14,423 nucleotides of DNA, taken from NCBI GenBank assembly GCA_002418185.1, contig DIDN01000013.1:1-14423 (forward strand). The letters are read 5' to 3'. Numbering within the stretch: position 1 is the first letter of the stretch; each line of letters starts with the position of its first letter. The notes beneath the pieces were generated by a model. That model did not search any database. It had not been told where the DNA came from and saw nothing but the letters and a program-made list of their open reading frames with translations. Below are positions 13,622-14,423 of the stretch, piece after piece. Position numbers and translations under genes: made by a program. The DNA is from Deltaproteobacteria bacterium UBA5799. GTDB lineage: Bacteria; Desulfobacterota; GWC2-55-46.

Positions 13622-14423
13622 TTGGGCGAACCGCTCCGCTTCATACCGGTGCTGGCCGCGGGCCTGAGCCTCCTGCCCGTTTTCCTTGTAAGGCACAGGG
13701 TGCTCTCAAACCCGGCCAACGCGTCCTTCGCCGCGGTCGTCCTGGCGACGGGCGCCGTAAACGCCGGAGGAGCGCTCATGGTATCCGGGTACGGCGCGCA
13801 CCTCTTCGCCTTCGGACAGGCCATGCTCGCGGCATCGCTCCTCGTCTTTTCCATCGCATACGGGAGTGCGGAAAAAAGGGAAGCCCTCGTTCGGTGGTCG
13901 CCGGGCATAGCCCTCGCGGTCTCGGCGCTCTTGCTCGCCGCCCTCTTCTCGCTGCCTGAAGGCCCCGTCGCCGTGGCGGGCGACGGGTTCGTGCCTGGTC
14001 CGGGCGGCAGGGTCTTCCAGGCAGCGGCGGCGCTTGCGCTGATGGTCTCGCTTGCCCAAATGGAGGGCACGTTCAGGGCCTTCAGCGGGAACGTAAGAAA
14101 GGAGGTCGGCGCACTGCTTGCGGGCGCCGGGACGGTCGGCGCCTGCTATGCCCTGTTGTCCATACAGCTCATGCTTTTCGGCCAGGCCGGAAAAACCACG
14201 ATAGCCGTGACGTCGTTGGCGTCGGCGGCTGCCGCGGCCCGCATGGCGTTGTCGCTCTCGTCCGGCGGGTCCTCGGCGCTCGAGATATCGGTGTCGAGGA
14301 CGGGCATCGGGAAGTCCCTGACCGTAATTTCCGGAGCTGCGTGCATTCTCGCGTCGCTCATCGTCCTGAGGGCCGCCGGCCCCGGGGCCGGCGACTACTT
14401 CACGTCCGCCCTGATAGTGGCGG
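13622..14423 (+). CDS. Polytopic membrane protein, N-terminal part; possibly PrsK-like kinase sensor domain
   Basis: The frame is open from the TTG at 13622 to the window edge (267 residues, C-terminus missing). It shows about eight hydrophobic helices in two blocks separated by short polar loops. The second block ('SLAQMEGTFRAF', 'VGALLAGAGTVGACYALLSIQLMLF', 'EISVSRTGIGKSLTVISGA', not contiguous) resembles the N-terminal membrane domain of PrsK, the histidine kinase of PEP-CTERM/exosortase systems. That domain has an acidic-aromatic loop before a similar helix and a 'VSR' motif before a later one. This is similarity by eye and weak. No kinase motif is inside the window to confirm it. The gene is divergent from the riboswitch-controlled gene and shares its 275-base upstream region. 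Other multi-helix sensors remain possible. Confidence 0.55.
   Translation, partial: MGEPLRFIPVLAAGLSLLPVFLVRHRVLSNPANASFAAVVLATGAVNAGGALMVSGYGAHLFAFGQAMLAASLLVFSIAYGSAEKREALVRWSPGIALAVSALLLAALFSLPEGPVAVAGDGFVPGPGGRVFQAAAALALMVSLAQMEGTFRAFSGNVRKEVGALLAGAGTVGACYALLSIQLMLFGQAGKTTIAVTSLASAAAAARMALSLSSGGSSALEISVSRTGIGKSLTVISGAACILASLIVLRAAGPGAGDYFTSALIVA

Noticed and set aside
1..14423. tRNA, rRNA, CRISPR array, insertion sequence or attachment site
   Set aside because: I looked for tRNA-like cloverleaf ends, regularly spaced repeats, transposase frames and terminal inverted repeats and saw none.

Overview
The window is a high-GC stretch with strong AGG (Arg) and ATA (Ile) codon use. It holds the distal part of an extracellular or capsular polysaccharide locus that ends in an exosortase, followed by a c-di-GMP-controlled surface-protein gene. 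The combination of exosortase, a CFI-box C-terminus, a GEMM-I riboswitch and a possible PrsK-type kinase suits a free-living Gram-negative of the Desulfobacterota (former Deltaproteobacteria) or Nitrospirota type. This placement rests on gene content and codon habit only and is of low to moderate confidence.

Region 1 (1-11418, all + strand, gaps of 20 bases or fewer, some stops and starts overlapping) reads as one transcription unit. In order it holds: the C-terminal end of a GT4-like glycosyltransferase; a Wzx-type flippase; a family 2 glycosyltransferase; an FrhB-like iron-sulfur flavoprotein; a radical SAM/SPASM enzyme; glucose-1-phosphate cytidylyltransferase (rfbF); a TylC3-type sugar C-methyltransferase; two diverged relatives of that methyltransferase in tandem; a second family 2 glycosyltransferase; and an exosortase. 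The likely combined job is to make a CDP-activated, probably C-methyl-branched sugar, build it into a repeat unit and flip that across the inner membrane. The exosortase would process sorted surface proteins that work alongside the polymer. No CDP-glucose 4,6-dehydratase, priming transferase, polymerase or export gene lies inside the window.

Region 2 (11398-11519) is a short convergent intergenic stretch with two GC-rich inverted repeats. The first encloses the exosortase stop codon.

Region 3 (11520-13346, - strand) encodes a 608-residue secreted protein: signal peptide, three fibronectin-III-like domains, two PKD domains, a Ser/Gly linker, a CFIATAAYGS (CFI-box) C-terminal module, a hydrophobic helix and an Arg-rich tail.

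Region 4 (13347-13621, 275 bases without a protein gene) holds the leader of that gene. It contains a c-di-GMP-I (GEMM-I) riboswitch with P1, a GAAA-capped P2 and a P3 that can all be drawn, then an overlapping intrinsic terminator and a strong Shine-Dalgarno. P1 and the terminator use the same strand, so ligand binding should switch the gene ON. A divergent gene begins at 13622.

Region 5 (13622 to the end, + strand) is the N-terminal membrane domain of a protein that runs off the window, starting with TTG. It resembles the membrane sensor half of PrsK, the histidine kinase tied to exosortase systems, but this is tentative.

Most worth following up: the ON-type c-di-GMP riboswitch on the matrix-like protein, the exosortase beside a CFI-box rather than PEP-CTERM protein, the methyltransferase paralogues that each lack a different active-site tyrosine, and the FrhB/radical SAM pair.
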